A stretch of DNA of 52,656 nucleotides from Candidatus Zipacnadia bacterium (GTDB taxonomy: Bacteria; Armatimonadota; Zipacnadia; Zipacnadales; UBA5352). Positions 31,429 through 41,214 of the stretch are shown in pieces. The stretch spans positions 1 to 52,656 of the forward strand of contig JALGUJ010000018.1 of the NCBI GenBank assembly GCA_029820945.1. Reading direction: 5' to 3'. The notes beneath the pieces were generated by a model. That model searched no databases and was not told the DNA's origin. It was given only the letters and a program-made list of their open reading frames with translations. The translations under genes were made by a program, and so were the position numbers. The number at the start of each line of letters is the position of its first letter. The stretch's first letter is position 1.

Positions 31429-34400
31429 TCAGGTCTGCAGTTCGACGCGCACGCCGTCACCGGCGGGCAGTTGGAGAGTGCGGCTCCAGCCGCCGAAGAC
31501 CGGCGTGTGCTCCGGCGAGGTGATAGTGGCGGTGATCGGGTCCGCGCCGGGGTTATGCACCTCCAGGAAGGGCCCCTCGCCCTCCGCACGGCCGTCCATG
31601 ACCAGCGTCATCTTCACATCCGGGTCGTCGCAGACAAAGACGTTACCCGCCCACAGCCGGACCGCGGGGTCGATGGGCTGCTGGAAGTACGCCGTGCCCT
31701 CACTGACCGCCACGAACCGGAAGTAGTCCTCGCCATGGACCCATACGGCCGCGACGCCGTTGTCTGCGACTCCGCGGATGCGGAAGGGGAGGTCGCAGAT
31801 CATCTCGCGCGGCCCGATGTTGATGACGGCCTCGTTGCCCTCGGCCCGGGCGGTGAAGAAGAACTCCGCGTCCTCGAAGCTCCCGACTACGAGCTCGAAG
31901 GGGTAGCCGTCGGCGCCGCCATCGAGGTTGTAGGCGGCGGCGGTGTCGGCCATCAGGTCCGGGCTGATCTCGGCTCCGTCTCCACGGGCGTTGATGGTGG
32001 CGAAGAGGAAGCGGTAGGGGATCTCGGCCCCGGCCTCGATGACGCCGTCCTGCGGCGTCTCGAAGCCGATGTAGAGCCTGCCCCTGCCGCTCTCGCTGGC
32101 CCAGTGGTGGGCGTTCCAGGCGTAGGAGCTGCCGGTGCCGGGCAGGAAGGCGTAGTAGCCGACATCGGTGGGCATGAGGGTGGCGTAGCCGCCGGGCTCG
32201 ATGGTGCCGGTAATGGGGGAGGGCAGGTCGCCCGCAAGGGTGGCCTGGTGGTGGACCGCTCCGTGGTCGGCGTCGAGGACGAAGAGGTGGTGGGAGGTCT
32301 CGTACTCGGCGCCGCCGGGGCCCTGGAGGGCGAAGAGGGGGAGGCCGATGCCGGGCTTGAGGGGGATGTCCTCTCGCGCCACCATGGTGCCCTCGTGCCA
32401 GATCATGCCGCCGCGGTAGTCCTCAGTGCCTTCGAAGGGCCGGCGGTGGTTCCAGGTGGTGAAGAAGTTCTTGCGGCTGCGCAGGATGTACGCGGTCTCG
32501 CGCCACTGGCGATAGGGGTGGTCGCGGACGATCGGCAGCAGGCCGCCCATGGAGGGCGTGCAGCGGTCGCCGCGCTCGTAGCGGTCGGCGAGGCTGCTGA
32601 AGTCCATCGAGGTGATGCTGACATCGTACGAGGCCATGGGCACGTCGAGCACGCCCGCGACCATCTCCGTGCCCTCATGGGGCGGGTAGGTCCCCTCGGC
32701 GAGGTTGATGTGCTTGAAGGCCCAGGCGGCGGGCATCGAGGCGATGCCGGAGCCGGTGTCGAAGCCGCGGACGGTCACGCGGCCCACGTCACCGAAGGTC
32801 TTCGCGAGCATCAGGCGCTGGTGGCGATCCGGATGGAGAATCACCGCGGCGGAGCCGAGGGTATTGAGGTTGTCGCCGCAGCGGTAGAGGCCGGACTTGT
32901 AGCAGTAGAGCAGCCAGTAGTTGCCGATGGCGCGCCTGCCTTCCGTGTCGGTGACGGTGAGCTGCAGGTAGTGCTGGCGGTCGTGGACCATCTCGAACTC
33001 GCGCTCGAGCCGGGGCTCGCCGTTGCCGTCGAAGCGGCGCACCACGCCGAAGTTGGCGTCGCGGACCACGACCTCCTCGATGCCGGCGCCGGAGGAGACG
33101 GCGAAGCGCAGCCGCACGCGCTGGGCACCACGGGTGATCCACCACGGGTTCTCCATCTGCGGGTTGATGCACCACCACTGCTCGATGACCGGGCCCTGCG
33201 TGACGTAGGACTTGGCGGAGTAGGAGTGGTAGGTGCCGCAGCGGGAGTTGCACCACTCGCGCATGTGCTCGGCGCGCGGCAGGACGGTGCAGCAGGCATC
33301 GGCCGCCGCGGCGACCCGGGCGGGCGATCGGACGCGCGTGAAGGACGACAGCGCCATCCAGCGCAGGTCGCGGAGGGAGTAGAGGTAGTCCTCGTAGTCG
33401 TCCTCGACCAGCTCGGTGCCCTCGTAGACCAGGGGCATGAAGCGGAAGAACCACCACATGTTCGCCGGATGCACATGCGCGTCGTGGAGGGCGTCGTAGC
33501 CGAGCACGCCGTTCGGCCCGAGCCTGTTGTCGATCGTGTACTTGCCGGTGAGATGCAGGCGCTGCCCGTCGAAGTAGTCGTAGGTCTGTCCGCGCTGCTG
33601 CAGCGTCGCCGGCGGGTAGATGATCTTCTCGCCGAACGAGCACCAGCGGATGCCGAGGCGGTCGGTGTACTCGACGCCGGGGCAGGCGTAGAAGCCGTCA
33701 TCCGAGACGGCCGCGCAGTCATCCTTCAGTCGCGAGAGTTCCTCCGCGGTCAGCAACTCGAGCGGGTCGGTGAAGACGATGAAGCCGAGGCCGGCGTCGC
33801 GCGCGGCGCGGGCGTATTCGGCGACGGTGCCCGAGCCGTCGGAGAAGCTGGTGTGGGCGCCGACGAGTCCCTTCACGCCGTCGCTCGGCGCGACGAACTC
33901 GGCGGTGTCCCACTCGACGGCGTCGGCGTACTCGACCGGACGGTAGGGCTCGGGCTCATAGCTCCCGAAGCCCTCGATGCCGAGCGAGGGCTCGGCGAGC
34001 CACGCCAGCGCGTTGAGCGCCATCTTCATGCTGTCGGAGGGATGGCCGCCCTCCTCATCGCCGCGCTCCTCGGAGATGTGCGGCCAGACGCGGTTGCCGT
34101 AGTTCAGGAACAGGTGGCGGTAGGGCACCGCGTAGATGAGGATGCGGCCCCGGCCGTACTCCCGGACGGCGGCGATGGGCGGGCCGGACTGGAGCGTCCC
34201 CGGCTGGTCGAGGTCGAGGACGTTATCGTGGCCGACCAGGTAGCTCCGCGCGCTGTCCTCGCCCGAGAGCACCACAGTCCAGTCGTCGCTGTAGTCGATG
34301 GCCTCGACCGCGGGCGCGCTGCCGCGCCTGGTGGGGAGGTAGACGCGCCCGACGCCCTCGGTCACGGGATGCCCCGCCGCGTTCTCGGTCCAGAAGTAGC

Positions 34401-34935
34401 TCTCGGGTCGGAACACGAGCGTCTGGGGTGACTCGAACTCGCGCTCGGGGTCGAAGACGCCCTCGTGCATCATCCGCGCGCCGAGGCCCTCGATGAGCAG
34501 GTTGTTGTACTTCTCGTCATCGTCGCCGGGGTAGCGGACCGCCTGCGCGATGATGAAGAGCCCTCCGCCGTCGCGCACGTAGCGCTCAAGCGCAGCCCGG
34601 GACGTCACCGCGACGCCGCGCAGCTCGTCGGTCAGGTCGTAGCTGCCCTCGTACTCCATGGGCCAGACGACCACGTTGAAGCGCTTGAGGGACTCGTAGA
34701 GCTGATCCTCCGTCCAGCCGCCGCGGTAGATGGGGCGCATCTCGGTGAGCGCCGAGACGTAGCCGTCGTCCTCGAGGTGGCGGCCGAAGCCCCAGTACTC
34801 CCGCCACTCGGGGTTGTACTTGTCGGCCTCCTTGTGCAGGAATCCGACCTTGGTGGCGGCGAGAGCCGGGAGATGCGCAACGCCGATCAGGCAGAGGACC
34901 ATGACCACGGAGCGAAGTCGCGGGCGCACAGACAT
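31429..34935 (-). CDS. giant secreted ThuA-like/PHP-like domain protein (paralogue A)
   Basis: An 1168-residue protein with a signal peptide (MSVRPRLRSVVMVLCLIGVA). Residues 27-330 form a class-I glutamine-amidotransferase/ThuA-like fold (VVVWPMEYEGSYDL, GGGLFIIAQAVRYPG). Residues 354-470 follow the pattern of a PHP metallo-phosphoesterase domain (GLVGAHTSFSDGSGTVAEYA, IVFTDPLELL, CPGVEYTD). However, the H-x-H motif is reduced to one His and the TDH motif reads TDP, so a full metal site is missing. The remaining 700 residues are beta-rich, probably carbohydrate-binding or lyase-like. It is clearly homologous to the protein at 48994-52644. GAGGTG lies six bases before the ATG. Catalytic function unknown; it is co-transcribed with the propeller protein downstream. 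Confidence 0.85.
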   Translation of the reverse strand: MSVRPRLRSVVMVLCLIGVAHLPALAATKVGFLHKEADKYNPEWREYWGFGRHLEDDGYVSALTEMRPIYRGGWTEDQLYESLKRFNVVVWPMEYEGSYDLTDELRGVAVTSRAALERYVRDGGGLFIIAQAVRYPGDDDEKYNNLLIEGLGARMMHEGVFDPEREFESPQTLVFRPESYFWTENAAGHPVTEGVGRVYLPTRRGSAPAVEAIDYSDDWTVVLSGEDSARSYLVGHDNVLDLDQPGTLQSGPPIAAVREYGRGRILIYAVPYRHLFLNYGNRVWPHISEERGDEEGGHPSDSMKMALNALAWLAEPSLGIEGFGSYEPEPYRPVEYADAVEWDTAEFVAPSDGVKGLVGAHTSFSDGSGTVAEYARAARDAGLGFIVFTDPLELLTAEELSRLKDDCAAVSDDGFYACPGVEYTDRLGIRWCSFGEKIIYPPATLQQRGQTYDYFDGQRLHLTGKYTIDNRLGPNGVLGYDALHDAHVHPANMWWFFRFMPLVYEGTELVEDDYEDYLYSLRDLRWMALSSFTRVRSPARVAAAADACCTVLPRAEHMREWCNSRCGTYHSYSAKSYVTQGPVIEQWWCINPQMENPWWITRGAQRVRLRFAVSSGAGIEEVVVRDANFGVVRRFDGNGEPRLEREFEMVHDRQHYLQLTVTDTEGRRAIGNYWLLYCYKSGLYRCGDNLNTLGSAAVILHPDRHQRLMLAKTFGDVGRVTVRGFDTGSGIASMPAAWAFKHINLAEGTYPPHEGTEMVAGVLDVPMASYDVSITSMDFSSLADRYERGDRCTPSMGGLLPIVRDHPYRQWRETAYILRSRKNFFTTWNHRRPFEGTEDYRGGMIWHEGTMVAREDIPLKPGIGLPLFALQGPGGAEYETSHHLFVLDADHGAVHHQATLAGDLPSPITGTIEPGGYATLMPTDVGYYAFLPGTGSSYAWNAHHWASESGRGRLYIGFETPQDGVIEAGAEIPYRFLFATINARGDGAEISPDLMADTAAAYNLDGGADGYPFELVVGSFEDAEFFFTARAEGNEAVINIGPREMICDLPFRIRGVADNGVAAVWVHGEDYFRFVAVSEGTAYFQQPIDPAVRLWAGNVFVCDDPDVKMTLVMDGRAEGEGPFLEVHNPGADPITATITSPEHTPVFGGWSRTLQLPAGDGVRVELQT

Positions 34936-35472
34936 GGTCTCACCTCGCGCACAATGACTGCGATGCCGGGGACAGGCTTCGACCGGGCGGGGAGAGGGAC
35001 CTTCCGGGAACTGCGGCGCGGCCAGATACGCGTCGCGGACCTGAGCACGCATCGATTCGCGCCCGATCGGCGGAGCGCAGTCCGGCCGATTGCAGCGGGT
35101 GGCGCGAGGCTGAGCTGATGTGCCAGACCGCTCCGTTCGAAAGCGGCAGGGGAGAGGTCTCAAACAGAGAGGCGGCGCGCGCTCAGCGCGCGTGGGGCGA
35201 ATGCCGTCCGGGTAGGGCCATGCTCACTCGCCTGCCCCAAGCTCCGCGGAGCCCGTTCACACCTCGTCACGGATCTGCTGCTGTCCGCGGACCCCCTGCG
35301 CCCCCCCAACGCACTGCGAGGCCCTCCAAGCGATTCTCTCGCCGGGGGGCCCTAAGAACCCGTCAGCGCGGGTCGCGCGCGCCAGGCTTCTGGCGTGGGC
35401 CGGCCCCCCGAATTCGCGCCTCGCGAGGGAGGAGCGCCGGCGGACCTGCGGTGCGGCGTAGCCGGCGACCGG
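34936..35472. other. 537-bp intergenic region with GC dyads, no supported gene
   Basis: This region holds the promoter area of the minus-strand giant-protein gene on its left and the 3' side of the CBM9-DUF6067 gene on its right. A 17-bp dyad, CGCGCGCT-C-AGCGCGCG, lies at 35176-35192 and a 10-bp palindrome, CCTCGCGAGG, near 35417. Open frames here are Arg/Pro-rich and show no protein-like bias, so none is called. Confidence 0.55.
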
Positions 35473-38400
35473 TCACCGCGCCTGCACGCGCACCAGCGTC
35501 ATACGGCGGGCGGGCAGCTCGACGGCGAAGGCGCCGTCGGCGAGTGGGATGCTCGCGCCCGTACGCAGGTCGGTGGCGGTGGTGCCCTCCGCCCCAACGA
35601 GGGCCGGGAGGGTGAGCGCCACCGAGCCCTGGACGGGCTCGTAGGTGGGATTGGACACCACGAGCAGCGCGTCGCCCTCGCGGTGGTAGAGGCTGACCTT
35701 CAGGTCGCCGGGCTCGGCTGTCACCAGGTCGGCGGCCTGGTAGTAGGGCACCCACTGCGCGGACTTGGTGTCGAACTCGTCGTAGATGCGCCAGACCTCG
35801 ATCAGCGGGTCGCTCTCGGTGCCGACGTCCGTGGGGATGGTGTCATGCAGCAGGGCGAAGCTGAGGATCTCCTCCATGGGGAGGTGCGGGTCGGCGCGCC
35901 ACTCGTTGAGGGCGGGGAAGAAGTGGAAGGGGACGCCATACTGGTGCACGTCGTACTCGGCCCGCGCGCGGCCGAGCGTCAGGTCCTCGTAGCTGTGCTT
36001 GCCCAGCCAGTACTCGCCGAAGGTGCCCACGTCCGTCCACGGGTGCGAGTACCCCTCGAACATGGTGGACTGGTGGGCGAAGATGAGCGGGTCATCGACC
36101 TTCTCGCGCACGAGGGCGTAGAGGCGCTTGTAGAGCGAGCGCAGCTCGAGGACCGGCAGCTCGGGCCGGCGCTGCCCGTTCTCGTCGATCCAGCCGTGAT
36201 CGTGGTAGGGATTGCGGCAGGGCAGCGCGTGGGAGACATCGTAGTAGAGCCCGCGAATGCCGTAGTCCTCGATGGCGCGATCGACCAGCCAGACCAGGAG
36301 GTCGGCCCACTCGGTGGCGGGGCAGATGCGGAACATGGTGAAGCCGCGATGGGCCTGACGGCCGCCGGGGACGGCCTCCCACTCCTCGGCGTAGGGCCGG
36401 ATGCGCGGGGCCTCCATCGTGCTGGAGCAGAGTGAGACATAGGGCAGAATGCCGATCTCGTTGCGCTCCGCGTCGCGCGCCCGCCGGGCCATGTTCTCCT
36501 CCTTCTCCGCGGATGGCTCGAGGTAGCCGAACATGTCCTGCCAGAGTACCCACCAGGAGACGTAGTAGTCGGCGCCCGCCTGGGACTTCTCATCGAGTCG
36601 TCCGTTCCAGGAGACATGCACGCGGCGGTCGCGCTCGTAGGACGGCTTGACCGGCGTGGCCTGCACGAACCAGTCGTAGCCGATGGGCTCGGTGAGGCGC
36701 GTGGGCTCGCCGATGATGTGCAGGACCAGGTCGGTGCGGTCGTCGGACCGCTCGAACTCGACGACCCCGGCGCCCTCGGGCGTGTGCCAGTGCTGCCTGG
36801 AGTTGGTCTCCCAGAGGAGCCCGCGGCGGTCGTCGCCGACCCAGATGGCGGTCAGGAAGCCGCCGTCCCAGGTCCAGTCGCGCTCCGGCCAGCCCATGCT
36901 GTGGATCGGCCCATCCACGAAGCCGAAGAAGCCGTGCTTGCCGTAGGCGTGATGCAGCAGGTCGATGCCGCGGACGATCATGGCCCGCTCGGGGTGGAAG
37001 GGGAGGCGCAGGTCCATCGACTCGATCTCCATCCCGCCCCCGGGTGGCGCGAGCGTCAGGCGGTAGTGGACGAAGCCGTCGTACTCCATCTCCGCGTGGA
37101 TGCACGCGACCGCCGGGCCGAGGGAGCCCGAGGACTCGAAGGCGACGCGGTTGGGCGCGCGCTCTGTCCAGGCGCCCTGGCAATCCAGCGTGACGGCGGC
37201 CCCGGCGATGGACGCCTGCAGCGCGATGGGCGCGGCGAGGAGCTGCTCGCCGCGCGCCTCGATGGCGGCGGGAAGAGCGAGATCGCCGAAGTCGTAGGTG
37301 CGGCCCCAGCAGGAGACGCGGCCGCCCTCGACCTCCAGCGGCGTCCAGGGCTCCAGCACCTCATCGGTGACGCCGAGGGTGTTGCCCGCCCACTCGGGCG
37401 TCTCGGGGATGGTCAGGCGCGCCGTCTGGGTGGCGACCGTCGCGGCGTCGGGGCGCTGCAGCCGGCAGATGACCGACCAGCTCCCCGCCTCCGCGTCCGC
37501 CATGCTGAGCTCCGCCCGGGCGCGCCCGTCGGCCAGCTCCGCGGCGGAGACCGTCGCCTCCGAGATCGCCTGCCGTCGCGCCAGGCGGAGGGCGGCGGAG
37601 ATGTTCTCCGGCCGGTCGGCCAGGCGAGTCACGTCGATGTCCACGATCAGGCGCCTTGCGAAGTACAGGGGCGTGAGCGCGACCTCGAAGTCGGGGCGGA
37701 CCCGGATGGCGGTGTGCTGGCGCAGCACGGGCTCGCCCGATGCGCCGGTGACCTCAACCGCCAGGAATGCGTCCGAGCTTTCGGCCGAGGCGGACAGGTC
37801 GATGGGCAGGTCGGTGAGGCCCTCGACCTCGCCCTGGACCGTCGCAAGCTCGCGGCCCTCGGCATTCCGGGCGCGGATGGTGGCGGTCAGAGGGCGGTCC
37901 CGCCCGTGACGGGAATCGATGGCGACGGTCGCGCGGTCCTTGACCTCCAGGGGCAGCCCCGCGATGCCGGCCACCGGCCCTGTCCCGGCGAAGCGCAGGT
38001 CGGCGAAGCGCGCGGGCGAGTGGTAGTCGCCGCCGGTGGCCGCGAAGCTGATGTAGCGCTCGGGCCCATGGCCCTCCTCGACGAAGCGCCAGAACCAGGT
38101 GCGGCAGATGTTGAAGCGCCAGGTGTCGCCCGCCGCGGGCGGATCGGCCTCGATCACCGCCCATGGCACCTCGATCTCGATGCTCCACTCGCCGGGGCCC
38201 TCGTCGCCGGTCGTGACGGAGCTCGCGCTGCGCCAGTCGCCGTCCCACGAGGAGTCCTTGGCGCCGAAGCCGTCGTAGTGGACGTCCTGCGAGTTCGTGA
38301 CCAGGTGGTAGTACTCCCTGGGGGTGGACGGATCGGGGTCGAGGAAGACCTCGTAGCAGTCATCGCCGTAGACGGGCCCATCGCGCTCGGCCACGCGGGC

Positions 38401-38682
38401 GCGCAGGATCGAGAGGTCGGGCACGTCGCAGTGGCAGGCGAGGTAGAAGGCGCGGCCATCGTACATCGCGCGGGCCGTGAAGCGCAGGCGCGCCGGCTTG
38501 CCGTCGGTGAGCGCCATCCCGCCGATGGGCACGGCGCCGGCCCACTCCGCGTCGCCGATGGTACCGTCGATGGTCGGCGCGGCGGGTGCCTCGGGCACCG
38601 AGAGCAGCGGGCGGCCAGCATCTTGGGCAAGGGCCGGGGCGGCGATGAGCGCTACCATCAGTGGCAGCAGCCGTTGGCGCAT
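35473..38682 (-). CDS. secreted CBM9-like and DUF6067 (glycoside hydrolase-like) protein
   Basis: A 1069-residue secreted protein with signal peptide MRQRLLPLMVALIAAPALAQ. Residues 25-230 are a CBM9-like carbohydrate- or cellulose-binding domain (PTIDGTIGDAEWAGAVPI, GDDCYEVFLDPDPSTPREYY). Residues 230-480 hold beta domains. Residues 480-1000 are a DUF6067-type putative glycosidase barrel: RGLLWETNSRQHWHTPEG, YGIRGLYYDVSHALPCRNPY, and the late FHFFPALNEWRADPH. A short C-terminal beta domain ends the protein. GGAGG lies ten bases before the ATG at 38682. It is divergent from the ABC importer's binding protein, suggesting that degradation and uptake are expressed from one control region. Substrate unknown. 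Confidence 0.85.
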   Translation of the reverse strand: MRQRLLPLMVALIAAPALAQDAGRPLLSVPEAPAAPTIDGTIGDAEWAGAVPIGGMALTDGKPARLRFTARAMYDGRAFYLACHCDVPDLSILRARVAERDGPVYGDDCYEVFLDPDPSTPREYYHLVTNSQDVHYDGFGAKDSSWDGDWRSASSVTTGDEGPGEWSIEIEVPWAVIEADPPAAGDTWRFNICRTWFWRFVEEGHGPERYISFAATGGDYHSPARFADLRFAGTGPVAGIAGLPLEVKDRATVAIDSRHGRDRPLTATIRARNAEGRELATVQGEVEGLTDLPIDLSASAESSDAFLAVEVTGASGEPVLRQHTAIRVRPDFEVALTPLYFARRLIVDIDVTRLADRPENISAALRLARRQAISEATVSAAELADGRARAELSMADAEAGSWSVICRLQRPDAATVATQTARLTIPETPEWAGNTLGVTDEVLEPWTPLEVEGGRVSCWGRTYDFGDLALPAAIEARGEQLLAAPIALQASIAGAAVTLDCQGAWTERAPNRVAFESSGSLGPAVACIHAEMEYDGFVHYRLTLAPPGGGMEIESMDLRLPFHPERAMIVRGIDLLHHAYGKHGFFGFVDGPIHSMGWPERDWTWDGGFLTAIWVGDDRRGLLWETNSRQHWHTPEGAGVVEFERSDDRTDLVLHIIGEPTRLTEPIGYDWFVQATPVKPSYERDRRVHVSWNGRLDEKSQAGADYYVSWWVLWQDMFGYLEPSAEKEENMARRARDAERNEIGILPYVSLCSSTMEAPRIRPYAEEWEAVPGGRQAHRGFTMFRICPATEWADLLVWLVDRAIEDYGIRGLYYDVSHALPCRNPYHDHGWIDENGQRRPELPVLELRSLYKRLYALVREKVDDPLIFAHQSTMFEGYSHPWTDVGTFGEYWLGKHSYEDLTLGRARAEYDVHQYGVPFHFFPALNEWRADPHLPMEEILSFALLHDTIPTDVGTESDPLIEVWRIYDEFDTKSAQWVPYYQAADLVTAEPGDLKVSLYHREGDALLVVSNPTYEPVQGSVALTLPALVGAEGTTATDLRTGASIPLADGAFAVELPARRMTLVRVQAR

Positions 38683-38828
38683 CGGGGGGGCGCCTCCTCG
38701 CAGCGTCATGTGTCTGCCAGGCGGCAGTTCGCGGTGGAAGCCCCCCAGCCCTCCGGGAGGTGCCACCGGGCCGAGGCGTGAAATGCGTGGCGGCTCACGA
38801 AGGCTGTCGCGACGTGAGGTGCAGGGTC
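38683..38828. promoter_or_regulatory. divergent control region of the DUF6067 and ABC importer genes
   Basis: 146 bp separate the two outward starts. A small dyad, CTGCC-AGGC-GGCAG (38715-38728), could be a regulator site. No clear -35/-10 boxes were recognised. Confidence 0.35.
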
Positions 38829-40100
38829 ATGAGGCGCTGGGCACTTGCAGGGATCGTGCTGATGGTGGCGCTCGGGGGATGCGCGCGGGAGCAGCAGCAG
38901 GAGACCGGTGAGATCGTTCCGGCCGGCGGTGGTGACGCCAGGGAGATCCGCGTGCTGGCGATGGAGTACGACACGAACACCCGGCCGTTCATGCGCAAGG
39001 TGGAGGAGCAGTTCGAGGCCAACACGGAGGGTGTGGACCTCAAGGTCGAGGTCATCGACTGGGATTCCGGCTTCCAGAAGCTGTCCACGCTCATCAGCGC
39101 CGACAACGCCCCGGACCTGGCGAACATCGCGACCAAGTGGCTGCCCGAGCTCGTGGACCTCGACGTCATCGAGCCGCTGGACGACTACATGAGCGAGGAG
39201 ATGGTGGAGCGCTTCATCCCCCTGACGTTGCACGGGGCGGAGTACGAGGGCAAGCTTTACGGCGTGCCCATCGCCGTCTCGGCCCGCGCGCTCTACTGCA
39301 ACGCCGACCTGCTCGCGGCCGCGGGGAAGGGCCCGCCGGCGACATGGGACGAGCTGGTGGAGGTGGCCGGGGCCTGCACGGACCGCGACCAGGGCGTCTA
39401 CGGCTTCGGCGTGCAGGGCGCGAAGACGGAGACGGACGTGTACTTCTACTACTTCCTCTGGGCCAACGGCGGCCAGGTCCTGAGCGAGGACCAAACGCGG
39501 GCGGCCTTCAACTCCCCGGAGGGCGTGGAAGCGCTGCAGTTCATGGTGGACCTCATCCACAAGTATGAGGTCAGCCAGCCGGACACGACCGCCTACGGCC
39601 GGGAGGACCTGCAGGAGATGTTCAAGGGCGGGAGCCTGGCAATGATGATCACGGGGCCATGGTTCTGGAAGATGCTCGAGGAGGATGTGCCCGACCTGGA
39701 GTATGAGCTGGCGCCGATCCCGGCCAGCAAGGAGCAGGTCACGATGGCGGTGACCGACAACCTGGTCCTGTTCAAGAGCTGCGCCGATAAGGAGCTCGCC
39801 TGGGAGTTCATCGAGTTCTTCTACGACCCCGAGCTGCGGCTGGAGTGGGCGAAGACCTTCGGCATGCTGCCGGAGCTCAAGGAGGTCGCCGAGAGCGACT
39901 ACATCACCGGCAGCAAGCAGTGGAGCCTGCTGATGAGCCTGCTGCCCGATGGCCGCTTCGTGCCGATGCACCCGCGTTGGATGTCTATCGCCGAGGAGAT
40001 CATGGTGGGGCTGCAGGAGGCGCAGTTGCAGACGAAGACCCCGCAGCAGGCGCTCGATGACGCGGCGGAGCGGGTGAACGCCATCCTGGCGGAGGGGTAG
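38829..40100 (+). CDS. sugar ABC transporter substrate-binding lipoprotein
   Basis: A 423-residue extracytoplasmic binding protein of the MalE/UgpB-like family 1. The signal sequence ends in a lipobox, VALGGC, with C18 as the lipidated residue. Typical family segments are NAPDLANIATKWLPELVDL (about 98), LTLHGAEYEGKLYGVPIAVS, PATWDELVEVA, MFKGGSLAMMITGPWFWKM and SKEQVTMAVTDNLVLFKSCA. The ATG at 38829 has GAGGT eight bases upstream. Two permease genes follow after 226 bases with a hairpin between, the usual arrangement giving more binding protein than permease. The ligand is probably an oligosaccharide released by the surrounding secreted enzymes. Confidence 0.94.
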   Translation: MRRWALAGIVLMVALGGCAREQQQETGEIVPAGGGDAREIRVLAMEYDTNTRPFMRKVEEQFEANTEGVDLKVEVIDWDSGFQKLSTLISADNAPDLANIATKWLPELVDLDVIEPLDDYMSEEMVERFIPLTLHGAEYEGKLYGVPIAVSARALYCNADLLAAAGKGPPATWDELVEVAGACTDRDQGVYGFGVQGAKTETDVYFYYFLWANGGQVLSEDQTRAAFNSPEGVEALQFMVDLIHKYEVSQPDTTAYGREDLQEMFKGGSLAMMITGPWFWKMLEEDVPDLEYELAPIPASKEQVTMAVTDNLVLFKSCADKELAWEFIEFFYDPELRLEWAKTFGMLPELKEVAESDYITGSKQWSLLMSLLPDGRFVPMHPRWMSIAEEIMVGLQEAQLQTKTPQQALDDAAERVNAILAEG

Positions 40101-40112
40101 CGGGTGAACCGG

Positions 40113-40131
40113 CGATGGCATGCAGCCATCG
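40113..40131 (+). terminator. stem-loop after the binding-protein gene (attenuator or mRNA stabiliser candidate)
   Basis: CGATGGC (40113-40119), a five-base loop ATGCA, and GCCATCG (40125-40131) form a perfect 7-bp stem 13 bases after the stop codon. There is no T-run. In many importer operons a hairpin here stabilises the binding-protein message or limits read-through into the permeases. Confidence 0.45.
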
Positions 40132-40326
40132 GAGGAGCGGGGCTCGTGGTCCGTCGCGGGATTGACCGCAAGGGAGCTGGCACGGCAGCCCCCCTGTTCG
40201 TGCCGGAACGGAGAGGGTGCCTGAGCGAAGCGAACGCGGGGGAGGTCAGGCGAACAGAACCGCGCCTCGGTCGGGCTGCTGATTACGGCCGAGCCAGAGT
40301 CGCATGTCCTCAACGAGGAGCGCCAG

Positions 40327-41214
40327 GTGAAACGACGACGTGACGGGTTGCTGGCCGCAGCGCTGCTCGCGCCCGGCGCCCTGCTGCTCACAGGCGTGGT
40401 CTTCTACCCGATCATCCGCACCTTCTACGCCTCGGTGTGTGAGGTGGACCGCAAGGGCATTCCCGGCGCCTTCGGCACACTCAGGAACTTCCGCGACCTC
40501 GTGCACAGCGAGGTCTTCATGCGGGACATCATCCCGCAGACGGTGATCTGGACGGTGGCGGTGGTCGGCGCCACGCTGGTCATCTCCATGTTCGTGGCCC
40601 TGGCGCTGAACGAGCGCCTGCCCGGCCGCCGGCTGTGGCGGGCGATTGTGCTGCTGCCCTGGGCGACCTCGCTGGTGATCACCGCCGCGATCTACAAGTG
40701 GCTGCTGCACCCCACGCAGGGGCCGATCAACGGCCTGCTGCGGGCATGGGGCCTGATGGACGCCCCGCCGGCGTGGCTGGCGCGGCCGGAGCTGGCCTTC
40801 GTCTCGGTGATCGTGGTGGGCGTCTGGGTGTCGATCCCCTTCACGTCCATGGTCCTGCTGGCCGGCCTGCAGGCCATTCCCGACGAGCTCTACGAGGCGG
40901 CGCTGATCGACGGCGCCAACGCCTGGCACCGCTTCCGCATGGTTACGCTGCCGCTGCTGCGCCCCGTGCTGCTGGTGGCGGTGGTGCTCAACGTCATCTA
41001 CGTCTTCAACTCCTTCCCGATCATCTGGGTGCTGACCGAGGGCGGGCCGGCCAACCAGACGCACATCATCGTGACCTACCTCTACCGCACCGCGATCTGG
41101 GAGCGGGAGTACGGGCAGGGCTACGCCATGGCGATGATCACCTTCCTCCTTCTGCTCGCCTTCGCGATCGTCTACACGCTGCTGTTCGGCCGCGAGGAGG
41201 TCGATCGCGTGTGA
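40327..41214 (+). CDS. sugar ABC transporter permease (MalF/UgpA-like)
   Basis: A 295-residue inner-membrane protein with about six membrane segments (for example LLAAALLAPGALLLTGVVFY and the C-terminal MITFLLLLAFAIVYTLLF). The cytoplasmic EAA loop that contacts the ATPase is seen in EAALIDGANAWHRFRMVTLP (about 196-215). Start is GTG at 40327 with GAGGAG six bases upstream. It overlaps the second permease by four bases (GTGA). No ATPase gene lies in the window, so a shared MsmK/MalK-like ATPase elsewhere must energise the importer (known for many such systems; inferred here). The 226-bp stretch before it holds nothing coding. Confidence 0.94.
   Translation: MKRRRDGLLAAALLAPGALLLTGVVFYPIIRTFYASVCEVDRKGIPGAFGTLRNFRDLVHSEVFMRDIIPQTVIWTVAVVGATLVISMFVALALNERLPGRRLWRAIVLLPWATSLVITAAIYKWLLHPTQGPINGLLRAWGLMDAPPAWLARPELAFVSVIVVGVWVSIPFTSMVLLAGLQAIPDELYEAALIDGANAWHRFRMVTLPLLRPVLLVAVVLNVIYVFNSFPIIWVLTEGGPANQTHIIVTYLYRTAIWEREYGQGYAMAMITFLLLLAFAIVYTLLFGREEVDRV

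Noticed and set aside
30340..34431. A 1363-codon plus-strand open frame antisense to the sialidase-like and giant secreted genes
   Set aside because: Long antisense frames are expected at this G+C content. Its composition is Val/Ala/Gly/His-rich with no domain, and the opposite strand has signal peptide, domains and RBSs.
35118..35615. A 165-codon plus-strand frame in the 537-bp intergenic region
   Set aside because: It is Arg/Pro-rich with no protein-like bias, overlaps the 3' end of the DUF6067 gene and has no RBS.
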